Assembly (NCBI RefSeq): GCF_958979055.1
Contig: NC_084887.1
Span: forward strand, 35,256,620-35,320,619
Reading direction: 5' to 3'
DNA from: Alnus glutinosa
Lineage: Eukaryota; Streptophyta; Magnoliopsida; Fagales; Betulaceae
DNA: 64,000 nt
In this document: piece after piece, positions 11,354 to 22,059 of the stretch
How the letters are laid out: every line of letters starts with the position of its first letter
How positions within the stretch are numbered: position 1 is the stretch's first letter
Position numbers and translations under genes: made by a program
The notes under the pieces: model-generated
The model's database searches: none
What the model was told of the DNA's origin: nothing
The model's input: the letters and a program-made list of their open reading frames with translations, nothing else

Positions 11354-12399
11354 AAATAGCTTTCTGAATCAAAAAGTATCTCTAACCTCTCTATTTTCAA
11401 ACTCTACGTTCTCTCTCCTCCTATATAACCCTTTCCTTATACTGTCATGAGAGCTTCCCTCCCCTCATTTTCTCTCCCTATTCTTTTTCCTTTAGTTTTC
11501 AACTCATTTGAGGTCTCTATCCCGCTAGATTTTATTCCAGCTTCCTCTTTGGAGGTTTATCCACTCTTAGGTTTCAACCCATGGAGATATACTTATAGCT
11601 TTCCCTATGCAATCATCGACCATTTCCTCTCCTCACAGTGTTGTTAGTCGGTTTTGTCAAGGTTTGTAGATCTACTTTTTTGAAGTTAGATCTACTCTCC
11701 TACGCCAGTATTTGCTCAACATGCGCGCTCTTGTCGTGCTCCCGATTGTCTTCTGCCTCCGCCATCGTCATTGGTGTCTCTATCAGCTGCCTGCTCACTG
11801 GCGCATGTGGCTCTCACCCCGCTGCTACTTGTGTTCCTCATCCACCTCGGCAGCCTCCGTTAATTTGCAATTTTTATTACTGTTACTTTGTGTCTATTTT
11901 GTTGTTTTTATTTTCTGGTTTGGGCTTTAGATTCCTAGATAAATCTAGTTGTGAAGTCTTTTATTTTGAGGTTTCATTCTTATGTAACTGTACTACTTCG
12001 GCTTTTGACAGTGTTTGTTCAGCAACAACTATCTTCCGGTAGTTGTTGTTTTTACTGGTTGGGGTTCTTTGAGCTATAGCCCTTTTGCCATTTTATATCG
12101 CTTCATGTGGTCCTTCCTGGAGAGATCCGGCTCATTTGTGATTCTTCTGGAATCATAGGTGACAACCATTGCCTACTGTTACTTTTTTGTACTTGTGTTT
12201 TGCTGTTATTTCTGTTGTGGTTTAATTGGTGTGGGGAGCTCACCCCCTTTTTCTTTTTTAGGATTAGCCATTTCTTTTTCGATTCAGACCAAAAGTGGTA
12301 AAGATCATCCTTTATAACCTTTCCCTTTAATCAATTAAAAAGACAAAAAAAAAAAAAAAAAAGAAAAAAAGAAAAAAGAAAAAAAAAGGGTGGGGTGGG
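11354..12399 (+). mobile_element. Non-autonomous poly(A) retroposon, plus orientation
   Basis: About 1.05 kb flanked by the 11-bp direct repeat GGTTTATACAA (11343-11353 and 12400-12410). It ends in a long interrupted poly-A run (about 12344-12388), the signature of L1-type target-primed reverse transcription. The 5' part is CT-rich (CTCTCTCCTCCTATATAACC). Frames of 60-130 aa exist but show no reverse transcriptase, endonuclease or gag-like motif, so it is either a non-autonomous family or an internally deleted LINE. Related insertions are at 13948-14955, 27530-28198 and 38129-38992. Confidence 0.7.
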
Positions 12400-12410
12400 G
12401 GTTTATACAA

Positions 12411-12823
12411 TACCAAGTTCGAGTTTGTTTGAGCTTCACTAAATAAATGAGTTGTCAAACAACCCGATTTATTTAAAACCCTAGTTGGGTTAATCAAATT
12501 ATATCTTTTCGTACCTTCCCCCAAATCCTTTTACAATAACTAGATTAGAAAACAAAGATGTTCAAGATGAGCTTCCATCGAGCAACTACGGCCTGGCCTG
12601 TTTTGATCTGATTTCCTCCCATGTTTCCGCACGTGTGTATTTTCCCTTCTTCGAGATCATCCAAACTAGCTAGTCTGTCTCATGCACCTATCTCCGTCTC
12701 CGATAGTCTTCTTTGAATATCCACCAAATTAAGCCTCTAATCTGACTGATTTCGAAAACCAGTTTCCATCTTCCAATAAACTTGATAATCTTACCTTTAT
12801 CTTACTTTGTTCATAATATGTCA
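12411..12823. other. Intergenic DNA
   Basis: The first 90 bases continue the hAT-like sequence interrupted by the retroposon. The remainder is unremarkable AT-rich DNA without a gene. Confidence 0.35.
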
Positions 12824-12832
12824 CTATATATA

Positions 12833-13015
12833 GAGTAATGATTGAATACCACTTAAAAATACAACTTTTTACCACCTTGTCTATGTGACAAGGTGGTCCC
12901 CTACCTTAATTTATTTTTAAAAAATAAAAAAACTCAAAAAGTAGTGGAGGACCACTTTACTACATAGGCAAGGTGGTGAAAAGTTGTATCTTTGGGTGGT
13001 ATTCAATCATTACTC
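12833..13015. mobile_element. MULE-type MITE, GAGTAATGATT family, copy 1
   Basis: A 183-bp hairpin element. It begins GAGTAATGATTGAATACCAC, and the complement of its right end reads GAGTAATGATTGAATACCAC as well. Arms continue through ACAACTTTT.ACCACCTTG. It is flanked by a 9-bp direct repeat, CTATATATA (12824-12832 and 13016-13024), though that motif lies in a TA-rich stretch. A second copy with an unambiguous 9-bp duplication is at 22950-23115. Non-coding; moved in trans by a Mutator-like transposase (inference from duplication length). Confidence 0.82.
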
Positions 13016-13189
13016 CTATATATATATATATAGAACATATTTCTTTTAAAGTACTCCATCAGGATGCCCGCATATCAAATTTGTTTAATATGTGGAATGA
13101 TTATTTCATTTAAAAAATAAATAATTTTACTAAAAACAAAAGAATAGAATGTTAAATGAAATAGCCTTCGAATATGCATTATCATTGCC

Positions 13190-13446
13190 TGTGGGAGAAT
13201 AGTTACTTGTCCTATAAAAAGACGGGAAAACTCGGCAGCCTATTTATTGGCTCAATTACATCTATTGCAAACTAGTCGATGTCTTTGTATCATTGTATAC
13301 CTCATATTTGTATTTATGAGGTAGTGTTATCAGAGTTTCATCTCTGATTTTGTAGAGCTTTGCTCAGATTGATTTTCTTGTTTTTCAATGAGATAAGTAA
13401 TATTTCATAAACAAAAAAAAAAAAAAAAAAAAGAAGAAGAAGAAGA
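13190..13446 (+). mobile_element. Retroposon 3' end with poly(A), 5' truncated
   Basis: A plus-strand segment ending TTTTTCAATGAGATAAGTAA..TTCATAAAC and then a poly-A run (13412-13431) followed by AAGAAG repeats. The words GATTTTGTAGAGCTTTG are shared with the complement of the retroposon at 27530-28198 (GATTTTGCAGAGCTTTG), so it belongs to the same broad family. The 5' boundary is uncertain and no convincing target duplication was found. Confidence 0.5.
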
Positions 13447-13929
13447 CTATTCTTCTAGAAACAAAAAAATAAATAACTTTTATTAGGAGTGAAAAAAAAA
13501 AAAAAAAAAGGTGGAATATAATAGCCTTAATGTTAGAATATTTGATAAGTATTTAACACTTGAAACAACCGCTCTCATTGCCCATTCAAAAATAATTATT
13601 CCTTAAATTGAGGAATAATTTTTTTTAAAAAAAAAAGAGGGAATAGGCACCCTTCCGCATATCAAACGTACGTTGTATATTCCTCCCATCCCCCGCTTCA
13701 AATTTTATAAACTTCCTTTTAGAATCTCTCATCTTTAAAATCCTTCTCCAACTCCACGTGGTATTCTAAGGAATAATCCCTACCTTCCAAAAACTCCTCC
13801 ATTTAAAAGAAACCCAAAGAGAACCAACTTTTGCAAAAAAGACTATTTATGTCTCATAATGGCTGCACAATTACACTGATCTTCGCCCTTTTTATTCCCC
13901 AAACCTCCCTTTTTTTGGGAACACACAAA
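13447..13929. other. Intergenic DNA
   Basis: AT-rich with homopolymer A runs at 13493-13509 and 13627-13636. A hairpin-like AATAATTATTCCTTAAATTGAGGAATAATT sequence lies around 13590-13620. No gene recognised. Confidence 0.35.
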
Positions 13930-13947
13930 AACTCTAAAGCCACTTTT

Positions 13948-14955
13948 TTTTTTTTTTTTTGAACGGAAGCATTTCATTCATAGCATAAACGCCAGAAGGC
14001 AAATACAACGTCCAAAGGCAAGAACACTGTCCCAAATCTACAATGGAAGCCCAAAGGCTGGAGATAGTGAGTAGAGATGAAGAATCCCTAAACACTAAGC
14101 CAAGAACAAACCTAACTTAAAGCAGCAAACTAAAGCAACAGGCTAAAATTACAAGAGCAAACAATTGACCCTTTCTAAACAATGAAGAACAACCCATCTC
14201 AAGTGAAAAGGTTTGGTCTAGCAAACATGCCACCTAAATGCCCAAGTAAAAATTAGCCCACTACAATAGCAAACTGTGAAAGAAAGCTGGAATATACAGA
14301 AAAACACAGAAACAAAATCGCCAAGCCAGAAGGAGGAACCACCCGGACCAGCGTGTGAAAGACCACCCACCGCACTCGAGCCTCCCTTGCCGCCACCAAC
14401 CAGCCGACCATCCCGAAAAACACCACCCAGACGGCCGAAAAAGAGGCACGTTGCCCACACGCACAAGCGCGTGCAAGCCACGCTCCGAGCGTGGAGGACC
14501 GACACCGCCGGAAGATGAGTCGACGGGAACAGAGGCTGACAGTGAACAACACAGGGGGGGTCGTGTCGCAAGAACTCCCACGTAGCCATGTAGATCTAAA
14601 CTTAAAAGAAGGCCGGAGAACTCGAACGAAGTCACTCCCACGGACGACTTGCAACGAAATGAATCTGTCAAAACAAAGAAAAGATAACAACCAAAGAACA
14701 AATAAACAATGCTCCATAGCCCTAACAGCTAGGAGAACCACAACCACCACCGGAAACAAGCCGGGAGGAACAAAAAATCCCACTAGGACAAGCCAGGGGA
14801 CACAAAAAGCCACTCTAGCTCCCAAAGAAGCTAGAGGGAGACGCACCACCGGGAGGAGGGAGGCGTGAGGCCTCCCTCCCCCGGAGAAATCTACTCTCAG
14901 AAGCGCTCTCTCTCTAAACTAAGAAAAACGAGACTTTCTCTCTCTAGAAGCGGGC
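13948..14955 (-). mobile_element. Non-autonomous poly(A) retroposon, minus orientation
   Basis: About 1 kb, flanked by a perfect 18-bp direct repeat, AACTCTAAAGCCACTTTT (13930-13947 and 14956-14973). On the minus strand it starts with a CTCT-rich leader and ends RTTCAAAA plus poly-A (the T run at 13948-13962). It is much more GC-rich than its surroundings. A minus-strand frame of up to 198 codons shows no recognisable domain and overlaps other frames of similar length, so coding is doubtful. It shares CTAGGGCTATGGAG-like words with the copy at 38129-38992. Long target duplication plus poly-A implies LINE-type mobilisation. Confidence 0.85.
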
Positions 14956-14973
14956 AACTCTAAAGCCACTTTT

Positions 14974-15883
14974 GCTTTTGCTGCGCCTTCCTCATTTCCA
15001 TTAATTCCATAAGAACCATTGAATTTTTTGCTCAATGATTTTAATAATCTTCTTAGGCAATTCAAAAATTCTAGTCAATTAAATCCATCATTTTTTTTTT
15101 TTCTAATTGAATAAAGAAAATGGTTACAAAGAGGATCAATCTCACTTCTAATTCGAAATGAAGGAATAACGTGCGATCTTATAAACGAAAAAATGGTGAA
15201 CTCCTTAACAACAAATCCAAAATAAAATACAACAGTGTGCCAAAATATAGATAAAAATTAATCAAATAAGAGTGACCCGATCCTTTTAGTAGAGTGTTGG
15301 TTGTATGCTTTTATCTCACTTCAATTCTACTTTTGTCTACGTAGATCACTAATGTTGTTAAAAAAATCAAGGTCTTATTACACTCTCTCTATTATCTCTC
15401 ACATTCTTGGTATAAGTAAACAAGGGTGGAATAAGAGTGTATAACCAAGCATTTCTCATTTACTTATTCTACTTTCATATGTTACATGGTCCAATAGCAT
15501 AGAGCCTACTAATAATATATATATATATATTTTTTTTTCTAATTGAATAAGAAAATGATTACAAAAGAGATGATGATCGTGTAAACAAGAAAGGGGCGGA
15601 CTCTTAATAATAGATTTAAAATAAACTAAAACAGTACTAAAATAATTATAGAAGATTGAAAAACAAGTCAAACTACTAATAAATTGACCATGAATATATT
15701 TTGATTGTTTTTCTAACACTTCCCTATATTTATTAGAAGATGTCGGTGGTCGAACAAGTGGTCTACTGAAATCTGTCACTAATTAATAGGCCCCATCATC
15801 TGGTCTTTTTCTTCTCTTTTCTTTTTATCAGCTAGTGACTGCTTTTTCTGTCGCACGTGCGTCTTGAAGTGTTCGGCTTCCTA
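14974..15883. other. Intergenic, downstream of AAA-ATPase copy 3
   Basis: AT-rich. A motif TTTCTAATTGAATAA.GAAAATG.TTACAAA is present twice (about 15100-15128 and 15537-15565), each followed by related sequence, so a short segment has been duplicated or is a dispersed repeat. The last 60 bases resemble the 3' flank of copy 1 (GTGACTGCTTTTTCTGT). No gene. Confidence 0.45.
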
Positions 15884-17365
15884 TTATTCTTCAGCGGTAA
15901 CAACATTATCGTCCTCTTTTGCTTCTTCTTTGACTGGTTGTTCTGACTTTTTTGCTTCTTCCTCTGCTTTCAACCTTGCTTCTTCCTCTGCTTTCAACCT
16001 TGCTTCTTCTTTCGCCTTTTCAAGAGCTTGGATCAGACCCTCCAAGCACAAGGTTGGATCCCCTGAAGTTGACTTGGGCATCAAATGCTCCGCAACATCA
16101 GCTGGAGACATATCGGTTTCTTCCAACAACTCACTGATTTTGCCAAACAAAGAGTGAGATTCAATTTGAAGATAGTTCTTAGCCAGCACCTTGAACGCTT
16201 CAAACCTGCAGTACGACAATTCTATGTGCTTATCCATCCGCCCTCTTCGAATCAATGCTGGATCGAGTTTCTCCACATAATTAGTGGTGAAGACAATGAG
16301 TCTTTCCCCGCCACTAGCTGACCAAAGCCCATCAATAAAATTCAGCAGCCCAGAAAGAGTAACCTGGCTTGATTCCGTATCCTTCTCCTCTTTTTCCGGT
16401 TTTTGTTTCGGATCTTTCTTTTCTTCTTCTTCGTCTTTCTCCTTTTTCTTCTTCTTCTTCCTTTGACCAGTGAGATCGAGTGAACAGTCAATGTCCTCAA
16501 TCACAATAATAGACTTGTTTGGTACTTCCATCAATAACTTCCTCAGATCAGTGTTATTCTTCACCGAAGTCAATTCAAGATCATAAAGGTCGTAGCCTAA
16601 AAAATTGGCCATGGCAGCAATCATACTGGACTTGCCTGTTCCTGGAGGGCCATAAAGGAGATAACCCCTCTTCCAAGCCCTCCCGACTCTTTCATAAAAT
16701 TCTTCCCCCTTGCTGAATGTGGTGAGATCCTCCATAATTTCTTTCTTCTTCTCAGGATCCATTGCGAGTGTCTGGAACGAAGCCGGGTGCTTCAACACCA
16801 CGTGGCTCCAATTCGAGGCGCTGTTGGTGTAGAGCTTTCTTTGCCTGTTTCTCACCTCGATGGCCTTAGCCTCTTTGAGAATATGATCCAGGTATGACCC
16901 GAGAATGAGATCCCTGTGTTTTTTATGGAAAGTGAGCCTGTAGTACCTCTTCTCCTCCGGGTTCCAAAATGATGGTGATTTGGAAATGTTTTTCCCAGAA
17001 GCCCACCAGAGTTTGACTCCTTGAAACTCATCAGCCACCTCTTCATGGTCGTCCATGCTAAGAGCAAGAGACTGGCCGTTTTTAGCTATGTCTGCCTTGA
17101 GCCTCTTTGCCTGCGTAGAGGAGCTGGAGCTGAGATAGGTTTGGATGCTTTTGTAAGCTTCGCTCCGAGAGAAGAAACGCTCCCCACTGAGCTCGTTGAA
17201 CCTAATTTGGATGTAAGGGTAAACGAACCTGAGCACTCTTTGAGAGTATTTCTCGATGTTGTTTCGAAGCTGATAAGGAACGTACTGCTGAAAAATAGCC
17301 CATACAAACATCAAACTGGCCATTATGGATCCTAGATTAGCAAGCATGTCTTTTGACACCACCAT
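15884..17365 (-). CDS. AAA-ATPase, BCS1-like (At3g28580/AATP1 type), array copy 3
   Basis: Intronless, 493 aa. Hydrophobic N-terminal anchor, AAA-ATPase N-terminal domain, Walker A GPPGTGKSS (about 239-247), Walker B IIVIEDIDCS, TTNYVEKLDPALIRRGRMD, and a charged C-terminus. The frame is open 43 codons further upstream, and part of that peptide (QFCI.G..K) resembles the upstream frame of copy 1. However, the Met at 17365 matches the family start and copy 2 has a stop there. The tail carries a tandem repeat of eight codons (EEARLKAE twice, around 15970-16010 in DNA), absent from copies 1 and 2. This copy is the most diverged of the three but intact. Confidence 0.92.
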   Translation of the reverse strand: MVVSKDMLANLGSIMASLMFVWAIFQQYVPYQLRNNIEKYSQRVLRFVYPYIQIRFNELSGERFFSRSEAYKSIQTYLSSSSSTQAKRLKADIAKNGQSLALSMDDHEEVADEFQGVKLWWASGKNISKSPSFWNPEEKRYYRLTFHKKHRDLILGSYLDHILKEAKAIEVRNRQRKLYTNSASNWSHVVLKHPASFQTLAMDPEKKKEIMEDLTTFSKGEEFYERVGRAWKRGYLLYGPPGTGKSSMIAAMANFLGYDLYDLELTSVKNNTDLRKLLMEVPNKSIIVIEDIDCSLDLTGQRKKKKKKEKDEEEEKKDPKQKPEKEEKDTESSQVTLSGLLNFIDGLWSASGGERLIVFTTNYVEKLDPALIRRGRMDKHIELSYCRFEAFKVLAKNYLQIESHSLFGKISELLEETDMSPADVAEHLMPKSTSGDPTLCLEGLIQALEKAKEEARLKAEEEARLKAEEEAKKSEQPVKEEAKEDDNVVTAEE

Positions 17366-18760
17366 GTTTGATATTTTTTGCGTGCCTCTTTTTTCTCCTC
17401 TAATGCAGAATTGTCCGAATCCTTTACATCCGATCTTATAATGCAGGGTGGCTTGCTGCTCACGTCGATCAGTTTGCATTTCTTGGAAACTCATTGATTT
17501 GTCTTCATGTCACCGAATATTGAGTTTGACCGGTAGTTTTGTACTTTTGATCGGCAAAGGCTCTGTAGCAGCGAACTTTCCCACTGCGCGCGTGAAGTGT
17601 GAATACGGCCCCTTTTGAAAATTCTTCACCTCCTCCCCTTTTAAAAAAAGAAGGAAAAAAAAAGAGTAAATTTCAAACGAGCCTACAAAGCATCAAACAT
17701 TTCCATTACGTGGTCATTAAGTTACGAGTTTTCCACGATCGATATGTGATGTCATGGTACTTCACGCGCAAGAAAAAACATATCTGATGTCATATAATAG
17801 TCTCCGGTAGTAGTTGGTGGTGTGTACAGTTCTTTGTTCCTTTCTTTTATTTTATTTTCCCTGATTTTTAGGGAATTCAGCATGTAATGTCAAAAGTCAC
17901 GTTACATGGTGGGCCTCGGGTTGGCTTTCGGCCTTCGTTAGCCGACTAAACGTTCTTCTCCCATTAGAATAACCCTACCCGCTCGGAACAAAAGCAGCCG
18001 CCACTCTTGTCCGACATCGAGAAATAAAAAATACTTTTTATTTTTATTTTTATTTTATCTACTCAATTTGTTTCTCTACCAACTCTATATTTTATTATCT
18101 ATTTCCTTTAAATATATATATTTTTTTTCACTTATGTCTCTCACACACTCTATCCAAAGCCCCTCTTCTCCAAATCCACGTAGGTTCACCGAATTAAGCA
18201 CTCCAAAGGGTCACGTCTCATATATATTACTATTTCTCTTTTCTCTCTGTAAAACTTCGAAAACTTTAATAAATTTGGTGACGACCACCGTTGAAGATGA
18301 AAGACCAAAGGGATAGAGAGAAGGAGAGAGAAAATGAGCGACAAAGGGACAGAGAGAAAAGAGAAGATGAGAGAGAAATAATAAAAAAAAAAAAATCAAC
18401 ATTGTGCAACAGCAACTAGCCTGCGATTCATTCATCTTAGCAAAAATTGTATTTTAAGTCTGCTGCCTGCTGGAGACCAAAAAAAAAAAAAAAATGTGGC
18501 ATCAGAGAATTAGGGAAAGATTTTTTTTTTTTAATATTAGAGTATTTTTTAATATATTGGGACTTTTAGTTTTGGCCCTTTTGGGTGTTTTCTCTTCGTT
18601 ACTATCTATACTCTATTTCTAAGATAGGTAAATTTTGTCATGATATTCTTCGAATATGAATGTAAGATTATTAAGCCGAATCATGTAAATCTTAAAGTTC
18701 TACATAATTGGTTTATTTTATTATGATTATTTTCTACTTCTTTGTCATTGAGAAAAAAAA
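17366..18760. other. Intergenic, upstream of AAA-ATPase copy 3
   Basis: The first 150 bases are the 5' flank shared with copy 2. Beyond that it is AT-rich with GA-rich purine runs at 18300-18380 and A/T homopolymers. No gene or clear transposon ends were recognised. Confidence 0.4.
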
Positions 18761-18770
18761 AAAAATTGGT

Positions 18771-18960
18771 GTTAAATCACCACTTGTCATAAAAGTTGAA
18801 GCAGATAGGAAGATATAATAAATGATAGAGTCAAAGTTTGAACTCAAGATCTTTGGCTTTGATACCATGTTAAATCACAACTTGTCCCAAAAGCTTAGGC
18901 CGATAGGAATAAGTAAATTTAATCACTTAATTAATACTTTAACAATTGGTATTAGAGCTT
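18771..18960 (+). repeat. TRIM-like short LTR sequences with primer-binding-site motif
   Basis: Two copies of a TGTTAAATCAC.ACTTGTC sequence at about 18771 and 18868. The second runs to TTTAACA (18868-18944) and is followed directly by ATTGGTATTAGAGCTT, close to the tRNA-Met primer binding site TGGTATCAGAGC of plant retroelements. Between the copies, GGCTTTGATACCA is the complement of such a site. This is probably a degraded terminal-repeat retrotransposon in miniature; the exact structure is uncertain and it looks old and incomplete. Confidence 0.4.
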
Positions 18961-19329
18961 AATTGAGTCTTTTTTCTTTTTTTCTTTTTTCTTTTTTGTA
19001 ATGTCGAGATGGCCAGTTCTTTGTCATCTGATAAAACAAATTGGTATTAGAGCTTAATTGGGCGGCTTCAACTGATTCTTCCGATAGCATTTTGCAATTG
19101 TAAATCTTATTTGCCAGACCTTCCCCTTTATAGTGGAAATTATCCCATTTGTAATTAGATTTTTCCTTGCTCGTTGTTTCTCTTGCTCTCATGTACGTAA
19201 CAGACAAAGAATAAAAAAAAAAACCCATTGCCATGCAACTATGATATCAAAACTATTATCCCAATTGCAACTTCTATGGCTCTTCTTTGGGCTGTTATCA
19301 CTCTCTTTTATCTCTTTGTTCAACAGACG

Positions 19330-19695
19330 TTGGAGGACGATTCAGTGTCGTCTTTTTCTCCTTTCTTAATGTTGTTTTCTTCTGTCTATGCCTTCTGTTT
19401 CACCTCTTCTTCCTTAACAGCTTCCAAGCTTGAATCAGGCTTTCCAAGCAAGCCTCAGCATCTCCTCCCTCAGTCTTGGGCATCAAATAGCAATAAACAC
19501 TTAAATCCACACATATCGTATCTGTATTTTGGTTTAGAGAAATCATTAAAACATCATTAAGAAGAAATGTTCAAAGCAAGCCTCAGCATCTCCTCCTTCA
19601 GTCTTGGGCATCAAATAGCAATAAACACTTAAATCCACACATATCATATCTGTATTTTGGTTTAGAGAAATCATTAAAGCATCATTAAGAAATGA
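19330..19695 (-). pseudogene. 3' remnant of a fourth AAA-ATPase gene, tail duplicated
   Basis: The minus strand of about 19340-19495 encodes a peptide reading LMPKTEGGDAEACLESLIQA, matching the C-terminal AAA-ATPase segment HLMPKTTSGDPT.CLESLIQAL of the three intact copies. A one-base loss after it moves the rest (EAVKEEEVKQKA) into another frame. Nothing of the Walker motifs remains. The sequence GGDAEA differs from the three neighbours (TSGDPT), so this derives from a more distant relative. A 128-bp stretch including the LMPKTE segment is tandemly repeated (19446-19573, then 19574 to about 19695). The remnant is non-functional. Confidence 0.75.
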
Positions 19696-19920
19696 ATTCT
19701 ACCACATTTCTTTTAATTTGGTTCCAAAAACCATATTTTATTCTATGTACTGAAAATTCCAGACCAACCCATCATATCCATTTGAGTTTCATAAACCCAG
19801 TCCCCCACCATTCATACCAAAAAATCCAAAATCAGACAAACACATAAGCAAATCAATTCAAAGACACAGATTCATTCATTCAATCTAACAAAACAAACCC
19901 AATTCTCCTTAGTTCTCTAC

Positions 19921-20226
19921 CAAGACGCTTTCTTAATGCCGTTGAGAGCACCTCGCGACGCCAGTTTGCGGAAAACGATAACGACATCTGAAGAGCTAGT
20001 ACACACCACGAGGGCGGCCCGTGAAAATGCACCGGTTTCTGATGCGCGTGAAGGAGCTATTTCTGGGCAACTTGGCCAGCTTGTACTGCATTTGTTCCCG
20101 AACCTCGGTGGGGAGATCGGGATCTCTCAGGAACACCTTGAAAAGCTTGTGCTTCAGCTCGCACTGGGCTGCCAATTGTCGGTGTTGGTCATCATGGATG
20201 TTGCGGTTCTCTCGTTGGATCTCCAT
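19921..20226 (-). pseudogene. rps14: Nuclear copy of mitochondrial ribosomal protein S14, decayed
   Basis: The minus strand from 20226 gives a 76-codon frame containing [18 protein letters not shown] and [10 protein letters not shown], the diagnostic core of bacterial-type S14. It stops after GVY, but one base on, another frame continues VVIVFRKLASRGALNGIKK and ends ASW then stop near 19918, the expected S14 C-terminus. So one stop and a frame change break an otherwise full-length (about 100-aa) S14. Several Arg positions conserved in plant S14 are His or Gln ([16 protein letters not shown]), the pattern of CpG decay in methylated silent DNA. There is no obvious mitochondrial presequence. S14 belongs to the small subunit of the mitochondrial ribosome and has moved to the nucleus in several plant lineages. 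Confidence 0.8.
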
Positions 20227-20240
20227 AAGCTTGCTTGATT

Positions 20241-21865
20241 ACAACAAAGAAAAGAGAGGGTTACATAGGCCTACTTGGACTTGGACTGAGCCAACTCAAC
20301 CAAGAATGATCAATTGATTGCTAATTAAAAGTTCATATTTTTCCGTTCTATTATTACACCTCTAAAGGATTCTTATTCTATAAGTCACTAGTTTGTATGC
20401 TAGCAATGGTAAATTTTGAACCATTTAACTAAAAATTATTATTAGAATTTTAAAAACTGCATTGAAGTTAATCTAGAAAATCTAGAAGATCCTATGGATG
20501 ACTAAGTTAACAAAGAAAATAAAAAAGAAACTAAAAAATCTAATCTGCATCGATATACTTAGCAAGCAGAAAAAAGAAAAAAAAAAGAGTTTGATTTGGT
20601 GTCACTTGTCCCTTCTAAAGCAATAACTTGCAGTTTGATGTAGTGTGCAGAAAGTAAATATCTTGCAATTACAAATGCAATGACTTGCAGCTCATTTCAG
20701 GTTTTAGCTTTTGTGCAATACTAGATAATTTTATTATTATTATTTTTTTTTCATAATATGGGGTAAATCAATTCAAAGATTAACCTTCTTAGCTAATGGA
20801 AGTTGAAAAATTAAGTATTGTCCCTTCTCTCAGAAAGAAATAATCTAAAGTTTCCATCAAAAGGATCAATGTAACCTAACAGCCCCTCTCAAACTCGAAG
20901 GCACCATCATTTTTTTCTGTTGATTTCCTATTTCCAATCATACCATTTAACAATTGAAAACTCAAACCATAAATCTCAGAGAAGAAGTATTCTCAAACCT
21001 TAGGAAAGACACATCATTGATGTTCCATGACATGATAAATAGTTTAATGTCTATTCATGGAAAGTGAATTCCAAGACGTGATCCAAGTAAGTGCCACGAG
21101 AAGTTCAGTCTTAGCAAGGAAAATAAGCCAAAGAAAAACTGAGAAACAACTAAGAACATATACGAATTTCTTGCTCAGAATGTATGAATTTTCTTTCTCA
21201 TTAATGTCAGAATCTCTGAAGTCTGACATGTGAATTATTCATAATTCATCACAGCAGAACAAGAAGAAATAAGAAACACACAACAAAAAGGAAAACCCCG
21301 CAAATAAAACAAAAAATTAAAAGCTCTAATACTTTCTCTACAGAAATTTCTGCTCATGCCCTGAGTTGGAACAGCATATATTTCCCCCCATTTCGGGCAT
21401 GTAATAGTCACAGAGCAAATATAAAAATAATAAAAACAAAAACTATTTATCTCAAAATTTTGAGAAAATATGATAAAAGAATAGACAAAATCAGAGTGAG
21501 ATCAGAGAGTGCTTAAGATTTACCGGACACGGTTAAATTAAAAAATTTAAAATTAAAAAAGAAAGAAGTACCAAAAAGGATTACTCACCATATCTCAGAC
21601 ACATTAGTATACCGATCGATTTTCAAAGAATAAATACAAAACAACTAAATAACCAAGGAATTGAAACAGATAAAAGTAATAAATAAATAGAAAAACCCAA
21701 AAGCATACATACAGTATATCATCCGAGACTTAAATCCCAAGAGAATCATGGAATGTATCCGTTCATATTGTTGCAGTTTCTCTCATCACTTGATTGTAAT
21801 CCGCTTCTTCAAAAACAATAGAAATCGAACCTAAACTCAAAACACAAACACAAACACATACACAA

Positions 21866-21896
<31 letters not shown>

Positions 21897-22040
21897 TCAC
21901 ATTTACAGATCCGCTGAAATAAAATGCAGAACCTAGAATGGAAAACGTTTCTGGATAAGAAAAGCCCAACGTAAATTCTTTTTCTTTTTTTTTTTTGGAT
22001 GAATTAACGTAAATTCTTTTCCTCAGGAGTATAACAGAAT
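20241..22040. other. Intergenic DNA upstream of the rps14 copy
   Basis: AT-rich with no open frame of note. It could contain introns if the CT-rich leader-like segment at 22060-22330 once belonged to the rps14 copy on the minus strand. A (CA)n/(GA)n microsatellite lies at about 21840-21896. Confidence 0.4.
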
Positions 22041-22059
22041 ATCCCAAAATCAGATGAAA

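Noticed and set aside
11638-12042. 134-codon plus-strand frame
   Set aside because: It is located within the retroposon 11354-12399, has no reverse transcriptase or nucleic-acid binding motif, and overlaps an alternative frame.
14253-14849. 198-codon frame on the minus strand
   Set aside because: It lies entirely inside the poly-A retroposon, overlaps two other long frames in the same GC-rich block, and shows no domain. Length is explained by base composition.
19228-19560. 110-codon plus-strand frame with a hydrophobic start
   Set aside because: Its second half is antisense to the AAA-ATPase remnant, so the frame is a shadow; the hydrophobic start only faintly resembles the AAA-ATPase anchor and lies on the wrong strand.
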